From Bacteroidales bacterium (GTDB lineage Bacteria; Bacteroidota; Bacteroidia; Bacteroidales; UBA12170): a DNA stretch of 36,939 nucleotides. The position numbers and the translations under genes were made by a program. The stretch is taken from positions 1-36,939 of the forward strand of contig JAQIBR010000166.1 of assembly GCA_027858955.1 (NCBI GenBank), given 5' to 3'. Each line of letters starts with the position of its first letter. Positions within the stretch are counted from its first letter, which is position 1. Positions 11,741-20,420 of the stretch are shown one piece after another. The notes below the pieces were generated by a model that was given only the letters and a program-made list of their open reading frames with translations, was not told the origin of the DNA and did not search any database.

Positions 11741-13006
11741 TTATACTACCTCCGCCACCGTATATGTACTACCGCCGACAAACACCAAATCATCTTTTAA
11801 AGCATTATTTTGGGCAGCTTTTAATGCATCGTTTACACTTTGATAGGAAACTCCAGTTAATCCGACCTTTTTGGCTTTTTCCTGAAGAATATCTACATCT
11901 AATCCACGTGGAATATCTGCTTTGCAGAAATAATAAATAGCATCTTTTGGTAATAACATCAAAATATGTTCAATATCTTTATCATTTACTACTCCTAAAA
12001 TAAAATGCAAAGTTTTATGCATTGTTTGCTCCAATTGTTTCACAACATAGCGTAACCCGTCTTCATTATGCGCTGTATCGCAGATTGTTAGCGGCTTCTG
12101 TTTTAATATTTGCCAACGACCTGCAAAATGTGTATTTTTAATTACATTTTCAATTCCCTTTTTAATCTTATCAAAAGGTAATTTCAACAGAATGGCAGCC
12201 GCCACAACTGTTTTTAAATTTTTTGTTTGATAGCTACCATGAAGTGGAAAATTGAGATCAACAATAGACTCATTATTTTTCGTTTCAATTCTGAACCAAT
12301 AAGAATCATCATCACTCTTTTTAAGCTTTATTAAATCATCCGAATAAAAAATTGGCGACAATTGTTCTCTTGCTTTTTGATCAAAGACGGATTGAGCCTC
12401 TGCTTGTTTTTCTCCTATCAAAACAGTAATATCTTTTTTTATAATCCCTGCTTTTTCTTCAGCAATTTTTGGAAGAGTATCGCCCAAAAACTGCATATGA
12501 TCCTTACCGATATTTGTTATGATCGAAAGCTCGGGAATTACAATATTAGTACTATCTAATCTTCCACCCATTCCTGTTTCCAATATAACTATATCCACTT
12601 CTTCTTCAGCGAAATACTTAAACGCCATAGCCATAGTAAGCTCAAAAAAAGAAGGAGAAATAGAATTGGATTTTTCAGAGTATTTTTCAACAAAATCAAC
12701 AACAAATTCCTTGGAAACCATTTCGCCGTTTAGGCGAATTCGTTCTCTGAAATCTTTTAAATGAGGCGAAGTATATAGACCAGTTTTGAATCCTGCTTCC
12801 TGATAAATAGATGCAAGCATATGCGCTGTTGAACCTTTCCCGTTTGTCCCTGCAATATGAACAGATTTGAATTTTTGATGCGGTTGACCTAACACTTCCA
12901 TCAATGCATACGTATTGTCGAGATTGGCCTTGTATGCAGCCGCTCCTATTCGCTGAAACATTGGGAGTTGACTATAAATAAACGCTAATGTTTCTTCGTA
13001 ATTCAT
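11741..13006 (-). CDS. folC: Folylpolyglutamate/dihydrofolate synthase FolC
   Basis: 421 residues. Adds glutamate to folates (and, in bifunctional forms, makes dihydrofolate from dihydropteroate). P-loop GTNGKGS at 53-59, TSPHL after it, the Mur-ligase family motif ILETGMGGRLDSTN, ITNIGKDHMQFLGDT with EKAGIIK (the lysine usually carbamylated or metal-contacting), and a C-terminal glutamate-ligase domain with DTAHNEDG. The start gives the family's usual N-terminus (MNYEETLAFIYSQLPMFQR). It lies 62 bp downstream of the NAD(P)HX repair gene on the same strand and may be co-transcribed with it. Confidence 0.96.
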   Translation of the reverse strand: MNYEETLAFIYSQLPMFQRIGAAAYKANLDNTYALMEVLGQPHQKFKSVHIAGTNGKGSTAHMLASIYQEAGFKTGLYTSPHLKDFRERIRLNGEMVSKEFVVDFVEKYSEKSNSISPSFFELTMAMAFKYFAEEEVDIVILETGMGGRLDSTNIVIPELSIITNIGKDHMQFLGDTLPKIAEEKAGIIKKDITVLIGEKQAEAQSVFDQKAREQLSPIFYSDDLIKLKKSDDDSYWFRIETKNNESIVDLNFPLHGSYQTKNLKTVVAAAILLKLPFDKIKKGIENVIKNTHFAGRWQILKQKPLTICDTAHNEDGLRYVVKQLEQTMHKTLHFILGVVNDKDIEHILMLLPKDAIYYFCKADIPRGLDVDILQEKAKKVGLTGVSYQSVNDALKAAQNNALKDDLVFVGGSTYTVAEVV

Positions 13007-13068
13007 TCTTCAGTAAACATAAATAAAAAAACCATTGCCAAAAAACAGAGCTATTCACTTGAAGCACT

Positions 13069-14580
13069 TTAATTAATCAAGCTCATGAAAGCTTCAGGGA
13101 TGGAATCAACAATATCTCCGGCAATTAAACTCGCCTGTCCTTTATTTTCAGCGGCAAAATCACCTGCTAGGCCGTGCAAAAATACTCCTAAAATTGAAGC
13201 ATGCAAAGATGTATAATTCTGTGCTTTTAATCCTAATAATATTCCTGTCAGAACATCGCCCGAACCACCGGTAGCCATTCCAGGATTTCCTGTTGAATTA
13301 AAAAATACTTTCCCATCGGGACAAGCAATACTTGAATGAGCACCTTTTAATAGAACATAAACCTGATATTTTTTGGCAAACGCTATTTGCTTATCCAAAC
13401 GCTCAAAATCATTTTCCATTTTCCCAGCAAGTCGTTCAAACTCTTTTAGATGTGGTGTTAAAATCGAATTTTTCGGCAAGAAACTTAACCAGGTTTTGTT
13501 CTCTGCAAGAATATTCAAGGCATCTGCATCTATAACTAGAGGGACTTTACTTTCTTGAATTAAAAATTTAAAAGCAGATTGACTTGCTTTGGCAGTTCCT
13601 AGTCCGGGTCCAATAGCAATAGCCGAATAATTTGATAAATTGGGACTTTTTGAAAAAACTGTTTCGCTCTCATCGATACTCGTCATTAATTCAGGTACAG
13701 ATGTAGGAATGATGCTTAATCCACTCTTTGGATGATGAACTGTGATTAATCCTGCTCCTGAGCGCAAAGCTGCTTTTCCGGCCAAAACAGCAGCTCCCAT
13801 TTTACCCATACTTCCTGCTATTAATAAACCATGACCATAACTTCCTTTATGCGAAAATTTATCTCTTGGACGAATAAGTTCCATTGCTGAAATTGACTCC
13901 AAAATAAAGTAATCAGTATCAGTTTTTTGAATATATTCCTGAGATAAACCTATATCCAAAACCTGCCAATCGCCAACAAATGCATCGTTTTCAGACATAA
14001 AAAAAGCCAACTTAGGGAATTGAAAACTTAAGGTATAATCCGCTTTGAAACGCTCTGCATTTTTGCTTTCACTCGATTTATCTGCAAACAATCCGCTTGG
14101 AATATCGATGGCTATTTTAAGCGCATTTTGATGATTCAAGTGTTTCACAAGCTTCGCTTCGAATCCTTGCAATGGTTTTGACAAACCGGAGCCGAAGAGC
14201 GTGTCAATCACAATTTCCTGTTCTTTTATTTCGGGGAAATCAGTTTCAACTTTGAGAGTGATTATTGGAAAGCACTTCAAGTTTTTTAATCGATCAAGAT
14301 TTATCAAAAAATCGGGAGAATAACGCTCGGCTTCACGGATAAAAACCCGAATTTTTAATTCCTGATTACAAAGCAAACGAGCGATAGCCAAACCATCGCC
14401 GCCATTATTTCCTGAGCCGCAAAATATAGCATATGATTCTGTTTTGGATGTTCTTTCTAAAAGCCAATCAGCACAAGCATTAGCTGCTCGTTCCATTAAA
14501 TCAATGGATTTTATGGGCTCGTTTTCAATAGTGTATTGATCGGCCAAACGGATTTTATCAACTGTAAATACTTTCTGCAT
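13069..14580 (-). CDS. nnr: Bifunctional NAD(P)HX epimerase and dehydratase
   Basis: 503 residues from the ATG at 14580. Repairs hydrated NAD(P)H: the N-terminal YjeF-type domain epimerises NAD(P)HX (GNNGGDGLAIARLL motif), and the C-terminal ribokinase-like domain (from about 225) dehydrates the S form using ADP or ATP, with AIGPGLG and TGGSGDVLTGILLG. The frame is open 35 codons further upstream, to 14685, but that stretch is translated intergenic repeat (see 14611-14720) and has no family resemblance, so the start is placed at MQKVFTVDKIRLADQYT, the normal N-terminus. folC follows 62 bp downstream. Confidence 0.94.
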   Translation of the reverse strand: MQKVFTVDKIRLADQYTIENEPIKSIDLMERAANACADWLLERTSKTESYAIFCGSGNNGGDGLAIARLLCNQELKIRVFIREAERYSPDFLINLDRLKNLKCFPIITLKVETDFPEIKEQEIVIDTLFGSGLSKPLQGFEAKLVKHLNHQNALKIAIDIPSGLFADKSSESKNAERFKADYTLSFQFPKLAFFMSENDAFVGDWQVLDIGLSQEYIQKTDTDYFILESISAMELIRPRDKFSHKGSYGHGLLIAGSMGKMGAAVLAGKAALRSGAGLITVHHPKSGLSIIPTSVPELMTSIDESETVFSKSPNLSNYSAIAIGPGLGTAKASQSAFKFLIQESKVPLVIDADALNILAENKTWLSFLPKNSILTPHLKEFERLAGKMENDFERLDKQIAFAKKYQVYVLLKGAHSSIACPDGKVFFNSTGNPGMATGGSGDVLTGILLGLKAQNYTSLHASILGVFLHGLAGDFAAENKGQASLIAGDIVDSIPEAFMSLIN

Positions 14581-14610
14581 TTTTGGAAACCATTTATATT
14601 TCAAAATACT

Positions 14611-14720
14611 CTGTGTTGCTCCGTGTCTTCTTTTGCCAAAGGCATCCCTTTGGGAGTGAATCTCAGTGGAATAGCTATTACACAAAGGTACTCAAAGTAG
14701 CACAAAGGTACACAAAGCTA
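14611..14720. repeat. Degenerate intergenic repeat with 20-bp tandem copies
   Basis: Contains ttttgccaaaggcatccc (14631-14648), nearly identical to the centre of the element at 22127-22235, and two adjacent 20-bp imperfect copies at 14681-14700 and 14701-14720 that both begin cacaaaggta. It lies between the NAD(P)HX repair gene start and the methyltransferase stop, and its accidental open frame extends the repair gene upstream. Confidence 0.55.
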
Positions 14721-14751
14721 ATTGAGATTGATTTTACAATCTGATTATTAC

Positions 14752-15480
14752 TTATCTTTTAACAATCCTTCCCAAATAATTAAAATGCTCATCTTCATAA
14801 ATCAATTCTGCCTGAAAACCATATTGTTCGGCATAAAATGCCAAATTTTCAAAATCGATAAAAAGCCAAGGAAATGGATCCCCTTTTACATAATCGTATT
14901 CCACTTGAAATTCCACCTCGCCATAATAAGCATCATTTAAATTTATTTTATAGCTTCCATCTTCGTCTTCCATTAAGTAAATCAAATCCGATGAATCGAA
15001 AATGATCTGGCCATCATCAACTAATAGTTCATCACATTTCTTGAAAAAAGCTTCAAATCCATCCAAAGTTTCCACTAGACCGATTCCATTCATCAAAAAT
15101 AAAAGTGTATCAAATTTTTCATCTTTTAAATCATAGAAATTTTGACAAACAGCATTCTTTACACCTTGCTCTTCGGCCAATTGAATGGCATAGGGCGAAA
15201 TATCAATAGCTTTAATATGGATACCTTTCTGCTGTAGGATTTTTGCGTGAATGCCTGTTCCGGAACCTACATCCAAGGTTTTGCCTTTAACTAAATCCAA
15301 GGCGCGTTTTTCAGTTTCGGGCATTTCTTCATAAGTTCGGAAAAAATATGCCAAATCATATGTTTCATCCTCAGCAATATCGCATAGCACTGTTAACATG
15401 GAAACCCCTTCGCCTTTATGGTATTTAGCCAAGGCCTTTCCCATCAAATCATCTTCTGTGCTTAGAATGCCTGTTTTCAT
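14752..15480 (-). CDS. Class I SAM-dependent methyltransferase
   Basis: 242 residues. SAM-binding motif I is KTLDVGSGTGIH (about 67-78), the acidic residue ending strand 2 is D93 in IKAIDIS, and motif IV-like strands follow (KFDTLLFLMNGIGL). The C-terminal part holds substrate-binding beta structure (VEFQVEYDYVKGDPFPW, NYLGRIVKR). Soluble and complete, with an additional N-terminal helical cap of about 60 residues. The substrate cannot be predicted; small-molecule methylation is the commonest role of this type. It lies downstream of the aldehyde ferredoxin oxidoreductase gene but a terminator-like hairpin separates them. Confidence 0.85.
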   Translation of the reverse strand: MKTGILSTEDDLMGKALAKYHKGEGVSMLTVLCDIAEDETYDLAYFFRTYEEMPETEKRALDLVKGKTLDVGSGTGIHAKILQQKGIHIKAIDISPYAIQLAEEQGVKNAVCQNFYDLKDEKFDTLLFLMNGIGLVETLDGFEAFFKKCDELLVDDGQIIFDSSDLIYLMEDEDGSYKINLNDAYYGEVEFQVEYDYVKGDPFPWLFIDFENLAFYAEQYGFQAELIYEDEHFNYLGRIVKR

Positions 15481-15491
15481 TTATGCGAAAT

Positions 15492-15533
15492 TACAAAAAA
15501 ACAAAAGGTCATCACAAAACTGCAATGACCCTT
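15492..15533 (-). terminator. Rho-independent terminator after the aldehyde ferredoxin oxidoreductase gene
   Basis: The inverted repeat aaggtcat (15505-15512) and atgaccctt (15525-15533) forms a stem with one bulged base. On the minus strand it is followed by a T-rich run (TTTTGTTTTTTT). It sits 20 bp after the gene ending at 15553. Confidence 0.7.
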
Positions 15534-15552
15534 CTTTATTATTTAATTTAGA

Positions 15553-17715
15553 TTAGTCCTGAAGATCTTTAATAATATCAATCAATTCGGGTAAGTCCAT
15601 TCCCAAGTTTTTAAGATGTTCCATTTTTGGAACTCCATTCTTGGTCCAACCACGACGGGAATAAACAGCATCGAGTAGTTTTTCGTATTGATCTAAACGA
15701 TATTTACGAGTGATTTCCATTTTCTCCTCAATTGATTTACCAACTGGATCAATTTCAAGAATATCTTTTATTTGGCCATCGTAACGCTCTTCACGAGACA
15801 AGTACTCTTCCTGAGTTACAGGACCTGCAGCACGATAGGGTTGTGCATCGTGCTTACGCAAACCGAAACCTCTACGGATATTGAAAATACGTTGGAAATT
15901 ATAAACGCGTTCCGACTGACGAATCATTTCGTGCTTATCAAAACTCATATCGCCGGTTACTGCTCTGTATATCGTTACATAATTATCAACATGCTCAGGA
16001 ACTTTGGCTGGCTCGTCGGTTTCGCCATTACTTTCAGGCTCCACATCGTTCCAAGGCAATTTGCATAAACCTTGTAAACCAAACCAGGTACGGAACATTG
16101 GGAAATAATGCAAGGCTTCGGCTTTATTTTCGAAAGTTGGAATCTGGTTATTTACCATATCCATAAAGATCAACCAAGCTTCGTCGTGCTGAGGACCCTT
16201 ATTGGTCATGGCATATCCGCCTTGTTGAGCTAAAGATTCTTTAGACACATATTGCGAATACTCCAGACCTTTGTTTTCCATTCCGATATCATTGATAAAC
16301 TGAGGATCACCCCAAGCATTTTCAATGAATAAATCTTTCAATCTACGAACACCTAATCCGGCAATTTTTCCAAATCCTTCACCTTTGGCTAATAGATGAA
16401 GCAAATCCATAGCATGATCGGCATTTCCAAAGTTTAATTTGAGGCCGCCAGTACGTTCTTCATTTAAAATACCATTTTCGTAGCATTCCATTAAGAAACC
16501 CATAATTGTGCCCCAACTGATGGTGCAAATTCCATAAGTATCGCAATAGAAATTGCTTTCGATGGTAAAATCGGGATTGAAAATGCCCATAATTGAACCA
16601 AGTGATGAAGCAGATTCATATTCAGGGCCATCAACCAAAACACGACTTCCGCCATAAGGTCCTGATCTGAGCAGATAATTATCTACACCTTTGGTGCAAG
16701 ACATATTACAACCTATCCAACAACCATCGGGAACACCTTGGGTGAAAAAGCTTTTATAAATATCGGAGTGAATTTTATGAGCATCTTCGGAAGTTCCAAA
16801 CTTGAAATTATTAATCGGAAGAATATCGTAATCATTCATTACGTTAGTCAAGTGAACAGTACCTTTCGATTTCATTTCTGCCTGACTATCATCCAATTCG
16901 CGCATTTCGCGATTGAATCGTTTTCCACGTTCCTGGATGGCAGCTAAATCGACTACATTGTTTAAATTTCCTTTTACTCCAGGAATTTTTACAACAACAG
17001 CTTTAATTTTTTTGTTACGAAGAACTGTGCCAATACCACCACGGCCAGCTTGTTTTAACCTCACTTCTTTACGTCTGGGATCGTAGAAGCTGAAGTTAAG
17101 CATTCCGATTAAAGAATGATCAGCTGCGTCGCCTGTGGAAATTACACCGATATTTCGCTTATCTTTATCATCATTGGCAAACATTTCGGTTAAATTTGCA
17201 GCCAGAATATGACTATCAAGTGGTTCAATCGGGGCTTCGTAAATCTCTACTTTATGTGTTACTCCGTCAATATAAAGAATAACATCTTTTTCGGCTTTGC
17301 CCTGAATTTCGATTGCATCGAAGCCTGAAAACTTTAGGAAAGGGCCAAAAAATCCACCAACATTGCTATCGATAGGAATATTGGTTTGAGGAGAAATTGT
17401 TACTACGATCGATTTTCCTGTACCTGAATATTGTGTAATGCCGCCAATGGGGCCTGATGAAATATTAATCTCATTTTCAGGATCGTCCCACTGAGTTGTA
17501 GGTGTTGTTGCGTCCCAAAGCAAGCGCAAACCATATCCTTTTCCTCCGATAAATTTCTTCTTCATTTCGGCAGGAACAGGCTTTTCCTTAATCTCACTTG
17601 TACCAACGTTAATGTATAAAATTTTATCGGTATAGCCTTTGTCTAAAGCTTTCCAAGTATAATTCCAACTGTTCTTAATCTTATGAGCAGCTTTCATTTC
17701 CTCAATTGTAGCCAT
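15553..17715 (-). CDS. aor: Aldehyde:ferredoxin oxidoreductase (tungsten/molybdenum pterin)
   Basis: 720 residues, somewhat longer than the archaeal AOR (about 605). Oxidises aldehydes to carboxylic acids with ferredoxin, or the reverse, under anaerobic conditions. N-terminal domain with FIGGKGYGLRLLWD and SGPIGG...YSGTGKS (pterin-binding strands), GRGGIGTVLRNKKIKAV (about 224-239), the iron-sulfur cysteines C332-x3-C336-x3-C340 and a fourth candidate, C551, in GLQGLCKLPW. The cluster spacing is CX3CX3C. All cluster ligands are present, so it should be active if tungsten or molybdenum cofactor is made. Preceded by a TAAATTTG -7 element and followed by a terminator, so probably monocistronic. 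Substrate unknown. Confidence 0.93.
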   Translation of the reverse strand: MATIEEMKAAHKIKNSWNYTWKALDKGYTDKILYINVGTSEIKEKPVPAEMKKKFIGGKGYGLRLLWDATTPTTQWDDPENEINISSGPIGGITQYSGTGKSIVVTISPQTNIPIDSNVGGFFGPFLKFSGFDAIEIQGKAEKDVILYIDGVTHKVEIYEAPIEPLDSHILAANLTEMFANDDKDKRNIGVISTGDAADHSLIGMLNFSFYDPRRKEVRLKQAGRGGIGTVLRNKKIKAVVVKIPGVKGNLNNVVDLAAIQERGKRFNREMRELDDSQAEMKSKGTVHLTNVMNDYDILPINNFKFGTSEDAHKIHSDIYKSFFTQGVPDGCWIGCNMSCTKGVDNYLLRSGPYGGSRVLVDGPEYESASSLGSIMGIFNPDFTIESNFYCDTYGICTISWGTIMGFLMECYENGILNEERTGGLKLNFGNADHAMDLLHLLAKGEGFGKIAGLGVRRLKDLFIENAWGDPQFINDIGMENKGLEYSQYVSKESLAQQGGYAMTNKGPQHDEAWLIFMDMVNNQIPTFENKAEALHYFPMFRTWFGLQGLCKLPWNDVEPESNGETDEPAKVPEHVDNYVTIYRAVTGDMSFDKHEMIRQSERVYNFQRIFNIRRGFGLRKHDAQPYRAAGPVTQEEYLSREERYDGQIKDILEIDPVGKSIEEKMEITRKYRLDQYEKLLDAVYSRRGWTKNGVPKMEHLKNLGMDLPELIDIIKDLQD

Positions 17716-17750
17716 TGTTATATATTTTTAATTTAAAATCTAATTTTATG

Positions 17751-17758
17751 CAAATTTA
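17751..17758 (-). promoter_or_regulatory. -7 element for the aldehyde ferredoxin oxidoreductase gene
   Basis: The minus strand reads TAAATTTG, matching TAnnTTTG, 35 bp upstream of the ATG at 17715. The -33 box is not clear. Confidence 0.5.
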
Positions 17759-17919
17759 GCAAACTAATATGGGAATAGTTTTGGTTTCATTTGAAATCGG
17801 ATATGCTATTATTTGCATATCGAAATTATTCACTATAATTATTTCTATTTTATTAATTATCAATCCGTTGCCTTCTGTTTAGAACGATTAAAAATTGTCG
17901 TTATCAGAAAAACAATAAT

Positions 17920-19233
17920 CTAAGAATGATGCTTGTGGAAAGCCTTCAATCTGGCTTCCAGATCAGAGAATTGACTTTTCTTTATAAGAGATGTACAAGC
18001 TCTAATTCCTTCAATTCTTTCACTACCGGTAATCGCTAATGAAATGGCACTTATTCCATAATACACCAATTTGTTCAATAGCTCAGCTCCATCCATTCCC
18101 GGATAAGAAAAAGTGAAATAAAACCCATCGGCAATTGGCTCGTTTTCATCTTTATCGTAAACAATTTTAAAGCCATTTTCGGTGAACAATCGCTTCATAA
18201 TTTTAGCATTCTCGCCATATAATTTTACATCTACTACAAAATTAAATTGACCTTCATTAGCTGCCTTTAAAATCCCATACAAACCATATTGTGCTGAGTG
18301 AGAAGTTCCTGAACTTAAAGGATAAATCGTACCGAAAACCATGGAATAGCCGAAACCATCACTAACATAATAATTGAGCAGATTTTCGAATTTACGTTGA
18401 AACAGAACATCGCTGATAACCATCATTCCTATCCGCTCACCTGCATAACTGAACGCTTTTGAAGAAGAAATAAACAGTATATAATTATCAGTATAATTTG
18501 CAACACTTGGTTGATATGGAGCTTGGCCGGGCTGAGAATAATCCTTGCGGAAATCCATTGCAAAATAGGCAAGATCTTCCATAACCACTATATCGTATTT
18601 AGTAGCCAATTCACCAATTATTTGCAGTTCTTTTTCGGTAAAGCAAATCCAAGATGGATTATTGGGATTAGAATAAATTACTGAATGGATATGACCTTGC
18701 GAAAAATAAGACTCAAGCTTTACTTTTAATGCATCACCACGATAATTGTATACATCAAAGGTTTCATAATCAAGATTCAGAACTTTATGCTGCATTTTGT
18801 GTACAGGAAATCCAGGATCGATAAACAAAGTTGTATTACGCTCTTTATAAATTCGAGATAATGCTAAAAAAGAAGCAAAACTACCTTGCATTGAACCTAC
18901 AGTTGGCAGGCAACCTTCGGGTTTAACTTCTATATTTAGAAAGTTCTTGACGAAGCGGGAGATTTCTGATTTCAGAACCGGAATACCTTGAATATCAGGA
19001 TAAATTGCAGCAACTCCTTTTTGCAGAGCTTCAATTTGAGCATCAACTCCAAACTTATTTGGTGGTAATCCCGGAATTCCCATTTCCATACGAATATACT
19101 TTTCTCCGGTGGCGGATTCAATTTCATCAACAAGTCGCTTAATTTCACGAATTGTAGCTTTCCCAACTTCCTTAATAGTACTTTCGTTAATCTTTTGACT
19201 TACAATTTTAGCGTCTATTGGTGTATTTATCAT
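17920..19233 (-). CDS. PLP-dependent aminotransferase, class I/II fold
   Basis: 437 residues with fold-type I features: a substrate/cofactor loop at the N-terminus (MGIPGLPPNKFG), SNPNNPS (188-194), D220 in VVMEDLAYF (contacts the pyridine nitrogen), the Schiff-base lysine K259 in SSSKAFSYAGERIG, with R267 for cofactor phosphate, and a C-terminal small domain. The donor and acceptor cannot be read from sequence; members act on aromatic, branched-chain or acidic amino acids. It follows the small membrane protein gene by 29 bp on the same strand (likely operon), and the aldehyde ferredoxin oxidoreductase gene lies 204 bp beyond its stop, so a link to amino-acid fermentation is possible but unproven. 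Confidence 0.9.
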   Translation of the reverse strand: MINTPIDAKIVSQKINESTIKEVGKATIREIKRLVDEIESATGEKYIRMEMGIPGLPPNKFGVDAQIEALQKGVAAIYPDIQGIPVLKSEISRFVKNFLNIEVKPEGCLPTVGSMQGSFASFLALSRIYKERNTTLFIDPGFPVHKMQHKVLNLDYETFDVYNYRGDALKVKLESYFSQGHIHSVIYSNPNNPSWICFTEKELQIIGELATKYDIVVMEDLAYFAMDFRKDYSQPGQAPYQPSVANYTDNYILFISSSKAFSYAGERIGMMVISDVLFQRKFENLLNYYVSDGFGYSMVFGTIYPLSSGTSHSAQYGLYGILKAANEGQFNFVVDVKLYGENAKIMKRLFTENGFKIVYDKDENEPIADGFYFTFSYPGMDGAELLNKLVYYGISAISLAITGSERIEGIRACTSLIKKSQFSDLEARLKAFHKHHS

Positions 19234-19262
19234 AGCTCTTAAAATTCTTGTTTTTAAACAAT

Positions 19263-19952
19263 TTAATCTTTAAATAATTCGGCTACTGCCAAAATAGTTC
19301 CTAAGGCAATTCCTAAAATAGCCGCAAATAATATTTGAAAATCGAGCGGTAACAAAAATGTTATAGTATGTGCCGGAATCCAAAAAAACGGAATTGTCTT
19401 TTTAAAAACGAAATTCCACATCAAATCCCAATTTAAATTGACAAAGTTTTGGCGAATTTTTATCGGACTAAAGAATCCGCTCAACGTTCCTTTATTCTGA
19501 ATAATATGCTTATCTGTAATCTTATGCGCTGTCATCATAACAGGAGCATAAATCAAATTCATAGTTAAGCTGATAGAAAATGCAACACCAACTTTTGCCC
19601 AACTTAAATCGTTTTTCATAACTACTGCCGCGTCATCAAATCCTAAATACACCAGAAAAACAGGTGTTCCGGATGCAAAAATAACAAATGCAAGTTTAAT
19701 TGTAAGGCCTAAAAATCCCCAAACTATAGCTCGCGGCAAAATCCCAAAACCTTTCTCAGTATAAACTCCTTTTCTAATTCGTAATCCAATTACTTCACCT
19801 AAAGTGGCAAGAATGGCGAATTTCACAAATGCCATTATCAATCCATGATCACTGTTAAAATCTATATAAAACTGATATGCAGGTGGACAGATAAAAAAAG
19901 GGAGGAATAACAGAAATAGTACGAAAAAAAATAGGATGTCTTTCTTGGGCAT
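19263..19952 (-). CDS. Small multi-pass membrane protein, possibly Mpv17/PMP22-like
   Basis: 229 residues with about four or five hydrophobic segments (about 6-27, 40-60, 75-100, 120-145 and 195-225). The C-terminal stretch with WDLMWNFVFKKTIPFFWIP followed by a final membrane segment recalls Mpv17/PMP22 proteins, but I am not certain. No enzymatic motif is seen. It is the first gene of a probable two-gene unit with the aminotransferase, so a role in metabolite passage is conceivable; this is inference only. Confidence 0.55.
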   Translation of the reverse strand: MPKKDILFFFVLFLLFLPFFICPPAYQFYIDFNSDHGLIMAFVKFAILATLGEVIGLRIRKGVYTEKGFGILPRAIVWGFLGLTIKLAFVIFASGTPVFLVYLGFDDAAVVMKNDLSWAKVGVAFSISLTMNLIYAPVMMTAHKITDKHIIQNKGTLSGFFSPIKIRQNFVNLNWDLMWNFVFKKTIPFFWIPAHTITFLLPLDFQILFAAILGIALGTILAVAELFKD

Positions 19953-19972
19953 AACCTGATATTTTCTGAGTA

Positions 19973-19980
19973 CAAAGGTC
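19973..19980 (-). promoter_or_regulatory. Candidate -7 element for the membrane protein/aminotransferase unit
   Basis: The minus strand reads GACCTTTG, one mismatch from TAnnTTTG, 20 bp upstream of the start at 19952. Weak on its own. Confidence 0.35.
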
Positions 19981-20180
19981 GAAATTCTTTTTCAAAAAAC
20001 CCTTATAAAATGGCATTTTAATCTTCAATTGTTATTAAATTAACAAATAATCTCAAACGATTGCAAAAAGGAGGATTATCAACTCAACAAAAAGGGAAAG
20101 AGGCTTGTTCGTTATATGCCTAAGGACTCTATTGGATATGTGCTAATAGGTTTCATATCTTCATCAAAAAAAATAAAAAA

Positions 20181-20310
20181 CGCCACCAACGCACCAAGAC
20201 ACAAAATAACACCAAAGTATAATTTATGAGCTTAAGATAAAACTCTATCATCAGTATTTGAAATACTTTAGTTTTTGGTGAGATTTGGTGCTTTAGAGAT
20301 TTAGTGGCAA
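20181..20310. repeat. 130-bp imperfect palindromic element upstream of menD
   Basis: Occupies the middle of the 468-bp gap between 19953 and 20420, which otherwise shows no gene. The left arm (gccaccaacgcaccaag, then acaccaaa) is mirrored by the right arm (tttttggtgagatttggtgc, then tagtggca). A small perfect hairpin, agtatt/aatact, sits at 20253-20267. The arms resemble those of the element at 22127-22235, so the two belong to one degenerate family. Confidence 0.65.
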
Positions 20311-20385
20311 AATAAACTTACAAGAATTCTCATTCTATAATACCCATAAACAGCATAAAATTAAGTAAAACAAAGCGGCCTGTTT

Positions 20386-20416
20386 TTTGCTTGCATCTAA
20401 AAAAACACGAACTTTG
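20386..20416 (+). promoter_or_regulatory. Promoter of menD
   Basis: TTTG at 20386-20389 and GAACTTTG at 20409-20416 (one mismatch from TAnnTTTG) are spaced 19 bp apart, the standard Bacteroidota arrangement. The predicted transcript start falls at about 20421-20423, on the start codon itself, implying a leaderless or near-leaderless message. Confidence 0.5.
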
Positions 20417-20420
20417 TGTT

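Noticed and set aside
13069..14685. Longer NAD(P)HX repair protein starting at 14685
   Set aside because: The extra 35 residues come from intergenic repeat DNA; the family N-terminus begins at 14580.
14681..14720. Tandem 20-mers as regulator-binding iterons
   Set aside because: They match the degenerate caaag-rich intergenic repeat found elsewhere here, so an origin or operator reading has no support.
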